Origin: Listeria aquatica FSL S10-1188
Lineage (GTDB): Bacteria > Bacillota > Bacilli > Lactobacillales > Listeriaceae
DNA length: 64,000 nt
Assembly: GCF_000525795.1 (NCBI RefSeq)
Contig: NZ_AOCG01000014.1
Coordinates: forward strand, 27,945-91,944
Direction: 5' to 3'
In this document: positions 1-11,353 of the stretch, one piece after another
Layout: each line of letters begins with the position of its first letter
How positions within the stretch are numbered: position 1 is the first letter of the stretch
The notes under the pieces: model-generated
What the model was told of the DNA's origin: nothing
What the model saw: only the letters and a program-made list of their open reading frames with translations
Databases searched by the model: none
Made by a program: the position numbers and the translations under genes

Positions 1-954
1 GGGCTACGGTTTTTACCGCTCCAAGCAATATAGCACGGTGCTTCATATCCTGGAACAAGACGTTTGTATGAATTGATCGTTGGATTTGTAATCGCTGTAT
101 AACCTTTTGCGTGTTTAATCATTCCTGCTAAAAATTGATAAGCTGTTTCGCTTAATTGTAGTTCGCCATCTTTATCATAAAAAGCATTTTCTTTACCTTT
201 GAAAAGCGACATATTAAAGTGCATCCCTGACCCGTTCACTCCAAATAGAGGTTTTGGCATAAAGGTCGCGTGCAAGCCATGTTTTCTCGCAATCGTTTTA
301 ACAACGAGTTTAAACGTTTGAATGTTGTCACAAGCGGTAATCGCATCTTCATATTTAAAGTCAATTTCGTGCTGACCGGGAGCAACTTCATGGTGGGAAG
401 CTTCGATTTCAAAGCCCATTTCCTCTAATTCAAGAACAATATCTCGACGGCAGTTTTCGCCAAGGTCCGTTGGGGCTAAATCAAAATAACCACCTGAGTC
501 ATTTAGTTCAAGTGTTGGTTTTCTGTTTTCATCTAGTTTGAACAAGAAAAACTCTGGTTCTGGTCCTAAATTAAAATCAGTAAAACCTAACTCATGCATT
601 TCTTCAAGCACACGCTTTAAGTTCGCGCGCGGATCTCCATCAAATGGTGTCATATCTGGGTTATAAATATCGCAAATCATACGAGCAACTTTGCCTTTTT
701 TCAGCTGTCCAAGGGAATACAACCCACGTATCTAAATCTGGAAATAGGTACATATCAGATTCTTCGATGCGCACAAATCCTTCAATTGATGAACCGTCAA
801 ACATCATTTTGTTATCTAAGGCCTTCTCTAATTGACTAACAGGGATTTCCACATTTTTGATTATTCCAAGAATGTCCGTGAATTGAAGACGAATAAATTT
901 TACATTTTGCTCATCTGCGAAGCGAAAAATATCTTCTTTTGTATAATTTGCCAT
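1..954 (-). CDS. glnA: Glutamine synthetase type I, N-terminal about 318 residues (3' end outside window, frameshifted)
   Basis: Makes glutamine from glutamate, ammonia and ATP in the cytoplasm. The start has a good ribosome binding site (GGAGG, 7 bases before the ATG). The N-terminus contains [11 protein letters not shown] at about residues 50-60, typical of GSI-alpha enzymes, and the last visible residues at the left edge ([12 protein letters not shown]) lie around residue 318 of a usual 444. The reading frame breaks in a run of six T at 696-701 just after FPWTAEK; five T restore a continuous protein, so I read this as a sequencing error. It lies 66 bp downstream of glnR, as in the glnRA operon of Bacillus and Listeria. 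Confidence 0.95.
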
Positions 955-1020
955 ACTAAATCCTCCCGAATCATTTTTTATATTAACTTTTTAAAAAGTA
1001 AATACCAAATTTCAACTCTA

Positions 1021-1395
1021 TTAAAGTTTTGGATATTGGTTCTTTTGAATATCCGTTCCCTTAACAAAGCGACCAGCTTGTTGCATTTCTTTTCGCAAAA
1101 TTTTGCGAACATCTTCATCTGTAAGCGGAGTCTTTGCAACTTGTTCTTGCATTTTGTACATTTTCTTGATGCCCGCGATGTTTAAGCCATCATTTAAGTA
1201 GTCCTTGATTTCAAGCAATGTATCAATATCCTGTAAAGAATAATGGCGATGATTTCCTTCATTCCTTGCTGGATGTATTAGACCCTGATCCTCATAATAT
1301 CGAATCTGCCGGGCAGTTAAGTTTGTCAGTTTCATCACCGGACCGATTGGAAAAAGCGGCATAGATCTACGAATTTCCTTTTCACCCATAGCCAT
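1021..1395 (-). CDS. glnR: Glutamine synthetase repressor GlnR (MerR family)
   Basis: Nitrogen regulator that represses its own operon with glnA when glutamine is plentiful, acting together with feedback-inhibited glutamine synthetase. The N-terminal MerR-type winged helix is clear (LTARQIRYYEDQGLIHP), followed by a short C-terminal regulatory tail. Four in-frame ATGs lie close together (1407, 1398, 1395, 1389). GGAGGG at 1405-1400 is best spaced for 1395, with 1389 also possible; 1407 lies in the binding site itself and is unlikely. Confidence 0.93.
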   Translation of the reverse strand: MAMGEKEIRRSMPLFPIGPVMKLTNLTARQIRYYEDQGLIHPARNEGNHRHYSLQDIDTLLEIKDYLNDGLNIAGIKKMYKMQEQVAKTPLTDEDVRKILRKEMQQAGRFVKGTDIQKNQYPKL

Positions 1396-1425
1396 CATTC
1401 CCTCCATCTTTTTTAGGATAGTTGC

Positions 1426-1454
1426 ATTATATAAGATGTCATTTCTTTTGTCAA
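1426..1454 (-). promoter_or_regulatory. SigA promoter of glnRA
   Basis: Reading the minus strand: TTGACA (1454-1449), 17 bases, TATAAT (1431-1426), a perfect match to the SigA consensus, about 30 bases upstream of the glnR start. Confidence 0.85.
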
Positions 1455-1459
1455 ATTTA

Positions 1460-1476
1460 TGTAAGATTATCTAACA
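1460..1476 (-). promoter_or_regulatory. GlnR/TnrA operator upstream of glnR
   Basis: The 17-mer TGTTAGATAATCTTACA matches the GlnR/TnrA consensus TGTNA-N7-TNACA at every fixed position and ends 5 bp upstream of the -35 box. This is the expected place for GlnR autoregulation. Confidence 0.85.
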
Positions 1477-1488
1477 CGTTTGTTTTAT

Positions 1489-1517
1489 AAAAAAAATACG
1501 AGCAAATACTGCTCGTA
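1489..1517 (-). terminator. Rho-independent terminator after the ynbB-like gene
   Basis: Stem TACGAGCA / TGCTCGTA with a 5-base loop, followed on the minus strand by eight T. Confidence 0.8.
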
Positions 1518-1529
1518 TTGTATCTAAAG

Positions 1530-2769
<1,240 letters not shown>

Positions 2770-2804
2770 TCGCTTTCCTTTCTTACTTCTTTGTTTTGTT
2801 CAAC

Positions 2805-2830
2805 ACAAAAAAGGCAGGAAAACCTGCCTT
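2805..2830 (-). terminator. Terminator downstream of hfq
   Basis: Stem AAGGCAGG / CCTGCCTT with a four-base loop and a U-rich tail on the minus strand, 13 bp after the restored hfq stop. Confidence 0.8.
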
Positions 2831-2842
2831 CTAAGTTTTATT

Positions 2843-3074
2843 TTAGTCTTCTTGATTAAGCGCTACATTTTTTTTGTGGCGAGAATGTTGAAATCGCATG
2901 CTTAAAAACAAGTTGCTGCTTTCCTTCAACATCAAGAAGAACCGTAAAATTATCAAAACTTACGACACGTCCACGTAGCTGAAAGCCATTAGTTAAAAAT
3001 ACTGTGGCTAAAATTTTCTCCTTACGAAGTTGATTTAAATATTGATCTTGTAAAGCTTGTCCACCTTTGCTCAT
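2843..3074 (-). CDS. hfq: RNA chaperone Hfq (C-terminus frameshifted)
   Basis: Sm-like RNA-binding protein that forms hexamers and helps small RNAs act on mRNA. The Sm1 and Sm2 motifs are intact ([38 protein letters not shown]). As read, the protein ends prematurely in KKCSA because of eight T at 2868-2875. Seven T give the natural ending [12 protein letters not shown] and about 76 residues, the usual length for Listeria Hfq. It follows miaA, the common order in Firmicutes and proteobacteria. Confidence 0.95.
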
Positions 3075-3160
3075 GTTTCTCTCTCCTATCTCTCTTTAAA
3101 ATCAATCACACAAAAAGGATTGCCAGAAGACCTCTGTCTCTGTTTCTAAAATTTATACCC

Positions 3161-4097
3161 TCATTTATAAGAATCAAACGGATTTGCCTTTAAAAATTGA
3201 CTGATACAAGCATTTGCTTTTTCTTCAGTCAATTCCTCCAATACGTTAATCCAGTGAATCTTCATTCGGTTCCTAAACCAAGTCATCTGTCTTTTGGCAA
3301 AATGACGCGAATTCCTTTTTATTAGCCAAACAGCTTCTTCTTCTGTTAACAAGCCATCGAAATGTTGAAACAATTCTTTGTAACCGATGCCGCGTGTTGC
3401 AGGCATATCTCCTAGAGATAAATCGAATAAAGCTCTTGCTTCTTTCGCTAATCCAGCTTCCATCATTTGATCAACTCGTCGATTAATTCGGTCGTAAAGT
3501 ACAGAACGCTCTAATTCAAGGCCCAAAAAAAGAGGCTCAAATTCATCTGATAGCTTCGTTTCTACTTGATATTCGCTAAAAGGTCTACCTGTCAACTTAA
3601 TCACTTCAAGCGCACGAATGACACGTCGTTTATTGTTAAAATGGATTTGTTTTGCACTTTTAGGATCTTCAGCAAGTAGCCTATTATGAAGTGTTTGCGC
3701 GTCCATTTCTTCCAATTTAGCTCGGTACTCAGAATCTTCTGAAACGGTCCCAAACGAATAATTATAAAAAACCGATTGAATATAAAGACCTGTTCCACCT
3801 ACAATAAAAGGAAGTTTGCCTTTTGAATGAATCATCCGAATTCTCTTCTTCGTTTCATCTTTAAAGGCAGAAGCTGAAAAAAAACTCGTTTGGTTGGACG
3901 ACATCAATTAGATAATGAGGAATACCACGCATTTCGTTTTCTGTGATTTTAGCCGTTCCGATATCAAGCCCCTTATAAACTTGCATAGAATCACCGCTAA
4001 TGATTTCACCTTGCCATTTTTGAGCAAGTGAAACACTAAGTTCGGTTTTTCCAACAGCAGTCGGCCCGACAAGAACAATGACTGGAATTTTAGTCAA
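3161..4097 (-). CDS. miaA: tRNA dimethylallyltransferase MiaA (frameshifted)
   Basis: Transfers a dimethylallyl group to adenosine 37 of tRNAs that read codons starting with U. The P-loop GPTAVGKT is at residues 11-18, then ISGDSMQVY and GGTGLYIQS, and the C-terminal half has [12 protein letters not shown]. The start is TTG at 4097, 8-9 bases after AGGAGG. An eight-A run at 3877-3884 breaks the frame after VVQPNEF; seven A restore about 311 residues. hfq follows 86 bp downstream. Confidence 0.95.
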
Positions 4098-4186
4098 ACG
4101 AAAAAACCTCCTTTTCGTCTATTACTAATTTATCATGAAAACGACTGCTTGGAAACTCTTTTTTTGCTTAACAGTGCTTGTTTAAT

Positions 4187-4222
4187 ACAAAAGCACGCTC
4201 CTAATTCATCCTAGGAACGTGC
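4187..4222 (-). terminator. Terminator downstream of glpD
   Basis: Imperfect stem GCACGcTCCTA / TAGGAaCGTGC with an eight-base loop, followed on the minus strand by TTTT. Confidence 0.6.
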
Positions 4223-4248
4223 CCGTACTTTTCTAAGTCTTTCGTCAT

Positions 4249-5935
4249 TTATTCACTTTTTCTATCATGCCAATCCGCTGGTTCGCGCGCATCTTTAATT
4301 TGTGTATCTAATTCAACCTGCAATTTTTCACGCGTTTTTTCATCCCAGTGGAATAACCGGTTCATTTCTTCAAACACTGCATCTTTCCATTCAAGTAGAT
4401 AAGGCATATCGAAAAGCAAGTAGCCTGTTCTTCTAAGCAAGAAGTCAACTGGGTCTATCACCGATTCATGATAGATTGCATAGTGCAATTCTGCATACAA
4501 ACTATTCGGAAGTGTATCGATACCTTTTTCCTTATGTTCCTGTGCATAAGTAAATAATTGATCGATATTTGTTCCAAAGCGTTTTACCACTTCACGAGCT
4601 TCTTCGAGTGACCAACCAAAACGGTTAATGGCTTCTTTAGCTTTCTTATCAATAAAGCTTTCTAGGTTGCCCGAGCCGCCAATATCTCCACCAGAAATCG
4701 GTAAATGTTTAGTTTGCACCGATTTAAATGTTTTTCCTGTTTCTTTACTCAAGCCTTTTGAAATATCATCTAGAAGTTTTTCAGCCATCTTTCTGTATCC
4801 TGTTAGTTTACCTCCAGCCATTGTAATTAAGCCACTATCAGAGAACCAGACTTCATCCTTACGAGAAATTTCAGATGGATCCTTTCCTTCTTCATAGATA
4901 AGAGGTCTAACACCAGCCCAGCTAGATTCCACGTCTTTTTCTGTCACGTGTACATCTGGGAACATATAATTAATCGCTTTAATGACATAATTGTGATCTG
5001 ATTCAAGCGCTTTTGGATTGATTGGTGATTCATCATAAAATGTATCCGTCGTTCCAACATATACCTTTTTATCACGTGGAATCGCAAATACCATCCGACC
5101 GTCTGGTGTATCAAAATAAACGGCTTGTTCCATCGGGAATTTCTTCTTATCAATAACTAAGTGAATCCCTTTTGTCAGACGCAGATGTTTATTATTATGG
5201 GAATAATCCAATTTACGAACCTTATCCACCCATGGTCCGGCGGCATTTATTACGCGGTGACCATAAATATCATACACTTTTCCGGAAAGACGATCCGTAA
5301 CCGTTACTCCAGAAACTTGACGTTTGTCATCATAAATAAATTGTTCGGCTTTCGTATAGTTAATTGCTTTCGCCCCGAGTTCAACTGCTTTTTTCATCAC
5401 TTCAATAGTTAGTCTCGCATCATCCGTTCGGTACTCCACATAGTAACCCGAACCTTTTAGCCCGTCTTTTTTCACGAATGGATTTTTAGAGAGCGTTTCC
5501 GCTTTCGACAAAATTTTGCGGCGCTCACTTTTTTTTAACACCTGCTAAGTAATCATAAAGTCGAATCCCAGCAGAAGCTGTTAATTTCCCCATATTTCCG
5601 CCTTTATGGAACGGTAGCATCATCCATTCTGGCGTCGTAACATGAGGCCCATTTTCATAAACGATCGCCCGTTCTTTACCAAGCTCTGCAACTTCTTTTA
5701 CTTCAAATTGTTGTAGGTAGCGCAAACCACCGTGTACGAGTTTCGTTGAACGACTTGATGTCCCGCTAGCAAAGTCATTCATCTCAACTAGAGCAACTGT
5801 CATTCCACGTGAAACTGCGTCTAGCGCAATCCCAGCTCCCGTAATTCCACCACCAACGATCACTACATCAAATTTTTCATCTTGCATTTTTCTTTCAATC
5901 GTTTCTCTGTCAAAAGCTGAAAATAATTGTACCAT
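4249..5935 (-). CDS. glpD: Aerobic glycerol-3-phosphate dehydrogenase GlpD (frameshifted)
   Basis: Membrane-associated FAD enzyme that oxidises glycerol-3-phosphate to dihydroxyacetone phosphate. The FAD-binding motif [14 protein letters not shown] is at residues 24-37, followed by [20 protein letters not shown] and RLTKGIHLV. The frame breaks in eight T at 5529-5536 at residue about 136; seven T join [15 protein letters not shown] and give about 562 residues, the normal length. A long leader with an intrinsic terminator precedes it (6045-6095), suggesting control by antitermination as for B. subtilis glpD with GlpP. Confidence 0.95.
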
Positions 5936-6044
5936 GATTTTTCCCCCTTCATATCTCGTTAACGCATCTACTCACCTATTCGCCTTTTCCACTAAATACA
6001 CCTTTTGAAACGCAAAAAATAAAGTAAAGCTTACTTGCGAACAG

Positions 6045-6095
6045 AAAAAAAAGAGACCACAAAACAGACGAATGGATCGTCGTTTGTAGTCTCTC
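6045..6095 (-). promoter_or_regulatory. Leader terminator (candidate GlpP-type attenuator) of glpD
   Basis: On the minus strand an imperfect long stem (GAGACTACAAACGACGA with GACGAATGGATC... paired back to TGTGGTCTC) is followed by eight T, about 110 bases upstream of the glpD start. No other gene ends here on this strand, so a terminator in the leader is best explained by conditional antitermination. Known for B. subtilis glpD; inferred here. Confidence 0.6.
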
Positions 6096-6424
6096 TAATC
6101 TCAAATAGACAATTTAACTATTAACTTATATCCATTATAACCAATCTTTCTCAAAAGAGAAAGCATTTTGTTTTCAAAAAATAATTCTGTAAAATTTTAT
6201 AGTAAAATAGAACTAATAGCCAGTGATGAATTTTAATAAACGATTCAAATACAATGTTTAAAAAGCGCTTTTATTTTAGGCGTATTTTCCTTTTTTTGTA
6301 TCTAAGGTCTCAAAATGTTAAAAAAAAGCACCTTTATCCGTTACAGTATACCGCTTCTGTGGTATTATTGATGGTGACTTAAAAATTACTTAAATTGAAA
6401 TTACTGGGATTGGGAGATGTTATT

Positions 6425-8306
6425 TTGAAAAGAACTGCTCGTTACAGTAGAAAATACGTTCCAAGTATTGATGGGCTTCGTGCACTGGCCGTTTTAGCAG
6501 TCATTGCTTACCATTTGAATTTTTCTTGGGCCAAGGGCGGTTTTATTGGCGTTGATATATTTTTCGTGTTATCTGGTTATTTAATTACAAATATTCTATT
6601 AACACAATGGGAAACTAAAAATACCATTGATTTAAAACAATTTTGGCTTAGACGGATTCGAAGATTATTCCCTGCCGCTTATTTTATGATTATCTGCGTA
6701 GTTATTTTTGCGGTTTTATTTAATCGAAGTTTACTACCTAATCTTCGCGGTGATAGCATTGCTTCTTTTTTTCTATGTAAGCAACTGGTGGTTCATTTTC
6801 CATAACGTATCTTATTTTGATTCGTTTGGTGTCCCATCACCATTAAAAAAATTTATGGTCACTTGCAATTGAAGAACAGTTTTATTTAATCTGGCCTCTT
6901 TTCTTATACGGATTTCTTCGTTTTATTAAGAATCCAAAGTGGCTGCTAAGAATCATCATTGCTCTTGCCATTTTGTCTGCAATTCTAATGGGAATCCTTT
7001 ACACTCCTGGTAGCGACCCAAGCCGGGTCTATTATGGAACGGATACTCGCCTATTTGATTTATTAAGTGGTTGTGCCCTTGCCTTTTTATGGCCTTTTAA
7101 TCGACTCAGCCCTAAAATACCAGCAAAAAGCCGCCTTACACTCAACATTGCTGGTACAATTAGCATCATTTTATTCTTTGTATTTGTTTATTTCTTAAGT
7201 GAATATCAAACTTTCCTCTATCGAGGCGGTCTATTTTTAGTCGCTCTTCTAGGCGTTATTATGATAGCAACGATTTCTCATCCATCTTGTTACTTAAGTC
7301 GCGTATTTAGTCTTAAGCCGCTACGCTGGATAGGAACACGGTCTTATGGCATTTACTTGTGGCATTATCCGATTATTACACTAACAACTCCTGTGACTGA
7401 AATCGGTCAACCAAGTATTATGCGACCTGTTTTACAAGTAGCAGCGACTTTTATTATTGCCGAACTCTCGTATCGCTATTTAGAAACACCCATTCGAAAA
7501 CATGGTTTTTTCAATTTCATTCGCTCGTTCCGTTACAAAAATTATTTCGTATTTAAAAGTAAACCTGTTGGCCTTTGGGCGTCTATTCTCGTCCTCGTTC
7601 TTTCAGTTGGCACTTTCGCACTCGGAATGACGGGCATTTTATCCACTGAAACAAAAGCAGAAACGAAAAAAAACAACAGTGAAAACTTCTAATCATGGTG
7701 AGAAAACCAAAGTGCCTCCTAAAAAGGAAAAACAAGATACAAAAAAACAAATCAGAAACATCGAATAATGGCGCACAGCAAAACAAACAAGAAAACAAGC
7801 CAAATCAAGGAGCGGTTCCTCCTAAAAAAGATATGCCTTATCCTTATAAGCAAACATTAGCACTCGGCGATTCGATTATGATTGACATCGAACCCTATTT
7901 AAAAGAAACTGTACCGAATGTGACGATTGACGGAAAAATCGGGCGACAACTATCTGATGCCATTGGTATTGCGCCAAGCTATAAACAATATAACACCAGT
8001 GATAGCGCCGTAATTATTGAACTTGGAACAAACGGCCCATTCACCGAAAAACAATTAAATCGTTTATTAGATCAATTTGACGAGGCTCATATTTACTTTG
8101 TGAATTCCCGTGTTCCACGTGGATGGGAACAAGAAGTGAATGCTGCAATCAGTTCTGCCGCGGAAAACTATCCTAACTTAACGGTTATTGATTGGTACTC
8201 GCTTGCCAAAGTAAACAGTAGTTATTTTGAACCTGATGGAGTGCACTTGAAAAAAGAAGGTGCCAAGGCTTATGTGAACTTACTTATGCAAGCCATCAAG
8301 AAATAA
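6425..8306 (+). CDS. oatA: Peptidoglycan O-acetyltransferase OatA (acyltransferase-3 plus SGNH domain; four frameshifts)
   Basis: Acetylates the C6 hydroxyl of N-acetylmuramic acid, giving lysozyme resistance. The N-terminal half is a multi-spanning acyltransferase-3 domain (PSIDGLRALAVLAVIAYHL, FWLRRIRRLFPAAY, YGIYLWHYPI). The C-terminal extracytoplasmic SGNH domain has ALGDSIMID and DGVHLKKEG. The start is TTG at 6425, about 9 bases after GGGAG; the upstream TTG at 6395 has no binding site. One extra base lies in each of 6766-6772 (T), 6845-6851 (A), 7666-7673 (A) and 7741-7747 (A). Restored length is about 626 residues. In L. monocytogenes OatA sits at the same place between glpD and luxS. 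Confidence 0.9.
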
Positions 8307-8350
8307 AAAAAAACTCTTTTCCAGTCATTGGCTGGAAAAGAGTTTTTTTT
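8305..8350. terminator. Bidirectional terminator between oatA and luxS
   Basis: A 14-bp perfect stem AAACTCTTTTCCAG / CTGGAAAAGAGTTT with A- and T-runs on both sides, between two convergent genes. Confidence 0.9.
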
Positions 8351-8813
8351 ATGCAAACACTTGCGACCAATTTGCGCGTTTCGCTAAAAACTCACGTGCA
8401 AGTTCTTTTGCTCCTTCTAAACTGTGACTTGCGGCAAAACCACATTGCATCTCATTGCACGCAGGTACTTCATCTTGTATTAAAACATCCTTTAATGTTT
8501 CCTCTAAAATACGAAGAAAATCTTCATAGTCATCATGGTTGATCATGGAAACGTAAAAGCCCGTTTGGCAGCCCATTGGACTAATATCAACGACTTTATC
8601 CGAATGATTTCGCGAAAGTTCTGCCATCAAATGCTCAAGTGAATGGAGCGCTGGCATTTCCATATGCGCCTTATTAGGTTGCTTAAAGCGCACATCATAT
8701 TTATAAATCTCATCCCCGTGCATGCCCTTTTTTACACCAGCAAGCCTCACATACGGCGCCTTCACCTTCGTATGATCCAAGTTAAAACTTTCTACATTCA
8801 TTTTTTCACTCAT
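8349..8813 (-). CDS. luxS: S-ribosylhomocysteine lyase LuxS
   Basis: Cleaves S-ribosylhomocysteine to homocysteine and DPD, the precursor of autoinducer 2, in the activated methyl cycle. Metal ligands are visible as HSLEH (His57, His61) and Cys124 in EMQCGF; the catalytic Cys82 is in PMGCQTGFY. The start at 8813 ([10 protein letters not shown]) follows GGAGAGGAG; a longer reading from upstream adds six residues without a binding site. About 154 residues, the usual length, with no frameshift. Confidence 0.97.
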   Translation of the reverse strand: MSEKMNVESFNLDHTKVKAPYVRLAGVKKGMHGDEIYKYDVRFKQPNKAHMEMPALHSLEHLMAELSRNHSDKVVDISPMGCQTGFYVSMINHDDYEDFLRILEETLKDVLIQDEVPACNEMQCGFAASHSLEGAKELAREFLAKRANWSQVFA

Positions 8814-8845
8814 AAAAAAGCTCCTCTCCACAATCTTTTAAGCTA

Positions 8846-8884
8846 GAAAAACCGACCAATCTTTTCCTCGAATAGCCGGTTTTC
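8846..8884 (-). terminator. Possible terminator after parC
   Basis: AGCT-gAAAACCG / CGGTTTTT-AGCT stem with a long (about 22-base) loop and a short U tract on the minus strand. The large loop makes this a weak call. Confidence 0.35.
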
Positions 8885-8889
8885 AGCTG

Positions 8890-11353
8890 TTACAAATTTG
8901 TTTCTCCAGGTTCTTCTTTAATCTCAGGAATCTCTAACCAAGCATCAATCGGTTTCCCTTCTAGTGCCTCGTCGACAACAAACGAGCCATTAGAATATCG
9001 ATCAGCTGTCCGCACATTTTTCAACTCCACTTCAACAAATTGTTCCTTATCAGTTTCAATCATCAGGAACTCATCACTTGCAGCAAGGAAAACGCCAAAA
9101 ACGCGATGCGGACTATTTTTCAATTCGCGAAGCATGATCAAACCTCGTTTGGCACGTGAAATTGGTTCAAATTCTGTAAGCTTCATTTTCTTCAGTGAAC
9201 CGCGCTGTGTCAACAAGAAGAGTTTTTTCGTTTCTTCTCTCGGGATAACAACGGCTCCACTTACTTCATCACCGCTCTTTAAGTTAATGGCCTTTACACC
9301 TGCTGTTCTTGCACCAGAATCAGGCACTTCATCAACCGCATATCGCAAGCCGTAACCAAATTTACTTGCAAGGAAAACGTCTTCTGATCGATCAATCAAG
9401 TCAACACTTAAAAGCTCATCGTCCGCTTTTAGTTTAATCGCCATCATCGATTTCGAGTAGCGCTGAGGTTTGTAATTTGCAATAAGCGAGGCCTTGATCA
9501 TACCAAGACGCGTTACAAACAAGAAATATCTTGCATTATCAAACTTGGAAATGCCTTTAGCCGCGATAATTTCTTCACCCTGGCCTAAGTCTCCTGCCAA
9601 ATGGCTGATGTGGTCTCCCAAATTTTTCCAGCGCATTTCCGGTAGCTCATGCACTGGCCGGTAAATGAAATTCCCGCGATTTGTAAACATTAACAAGGAA
9701 TCCATAGTATTCAGCTTTTCGATAAAAATCGGATGATCCAAATCCTTCATAGCTAAATCTTGGCCATTCGAAGCACTATAAGATCGCATACTTGTCCGTT
9801 TCACATAGCCTTCTTTCGTTACCGAAACGACAACATCTTCACTTGCTACAAGCACCTCTGTGTCAATCTTAATTTCTTCAATCTCAGCTTGAATTTCAGT
9901 AAGACGAGCTGTTTTATATTTTTTCTTGATTTCTTTTAGCTCATCTTTCAAAACAGCAATAAGCTCACTTGGATTCTGCAAAATTTTCTCAAGCCGACTG
10001 ATTTTTTCTTGCAATTCCTTTGCTTCTTCTCGTAGTTCAGTAATATCGGTATTTGTTAGGCGATAAAGTTGCAAGGAAACAATCGCTTCTGCTTGTTTTT
10101 CACTAAAATCATAGCGATCCTGCAAATTCAGTTTCGCATCACGTTTATCTTTTGATTCACGAATCAAGCGAATCACTTCATCAAGAATCGAGAGAGCTTT
10201 CATTAATCCAGCTAAGATATGCTCGCGCGCACGCGCCTTCCGAATATCAAATTCTGAACGTTTCGTAATGATTTCTTTTTGGTGGGCAATATAAGCATCA
10301 AGTAACGAGATTAAGCCCATCAAAACGGGACGCTTATTAAAGATAGCTACCATATTGAAATTATAGCTCACCTGCAAATCCGTATTTTTGAATAAGTAAT
10401 TCAAAACCCCTTCTGCATTCGCTTCTTTCTTTAGTTCAATCGCAATTCGAAGGCCAGTTCGGTCTGTTTCATCACGAACTTCCGAAATTCCTTCAATTTT
10501 TTTTATCGATTCGGAGTTCATCAATCCGTTTAACAAGACTTGCCTTATTGACTTCATACGGAATCTCATAGACAGAAATTTGCTTTCTACCCCCGCGAAT
10601 ATCTTCAATCTCGGTTTTCGAGCGAACCACAACTCGCCCTTTCCCAGTTTCATAAGCTTTTCTGATCCCATCAGCACCTTGAATAATTCCGCCAGTTGGG
10701 AAATCCGGTCCTTTAACGATTTTAAGCAAGGTTGAAAGATCACATTCTGGGCTATCGAGCCGCTTGATAACTGCATCAATAATTTCCCCCAAATTATGTG
10801 GCGGAATATCTGTCGCATACCCAGCAGAAATCCCTGTTGACCCGTTGACAAGCAAGTTTGGAAACCGCGCCGGAAGTACCGTTGGCTCACTCGATGTATC
10901 ATCAAAGTTGGGTACAAAATCCACCGTTTCCTTCTCAATGTCGCGCAAAAGTTCAGCAGCAATCGGAGCAAGCCTTGCTTCCGTATAACGCATCGCAGCA
11001 GGCGGATCTCCGTCCACACTCCCATTATTTCCGTGCATTTCAATTAAAACATTGCGCACTTTCCAGTCTTGACTCATCCGAACCATTGCATCATAAACAG
11101 AGGTATCACCATGTGGATGGTAATTCCCGATAACGTTTCCGACTGTTTTGGCCGACTTACGGAATCCCTTGTCAGCCGTATTGCCTTCTTCGTTCATCGC
11201 GAATAAAATCCGTCTTTGAACGGGCTTCAGTCCATCACGCGCATCTGGAAGCGCACGTTCTTGAATAATGTATTTACTATAACGGCCAAAACGGTCGCCC
11301 ATTACCTCTTCAAGCGCTAAATCTTGAATTTGTTGTCCAGGTGTATTGCTCAA
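8890..11353 (-). CDS. parC: DNA topoisomerase IV subunit A ParC (frameshifted)
   Basis: Breakage-reunion subunit of topoisomerase IV, which decatenates daughter chromosomes and is a quinolone target. The catalytic tyrosine is Y123 in [10 protein letters not shown], with [13 protein letters not shown] upstream and repeated beta-pinwheel blades towards the C-terminus. The TTG start at 11353 overlaps the parE stop by 4 bases (TTGA), so the two are translationally coupled. The frame breaks in eight T at 10497-10504; seven T rejoin [19 protein letters not shown], giving about 820 residues. Confidence 0.95.

Noticed and set aside
5529..5536. Programmed frameshifting as the cause of the many broken genes
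   Set aside because: The breaks occur in unrelated housekeeping genes, in runs of different length and base, without stimulatory structures; a uniform base-calling error explains them better.
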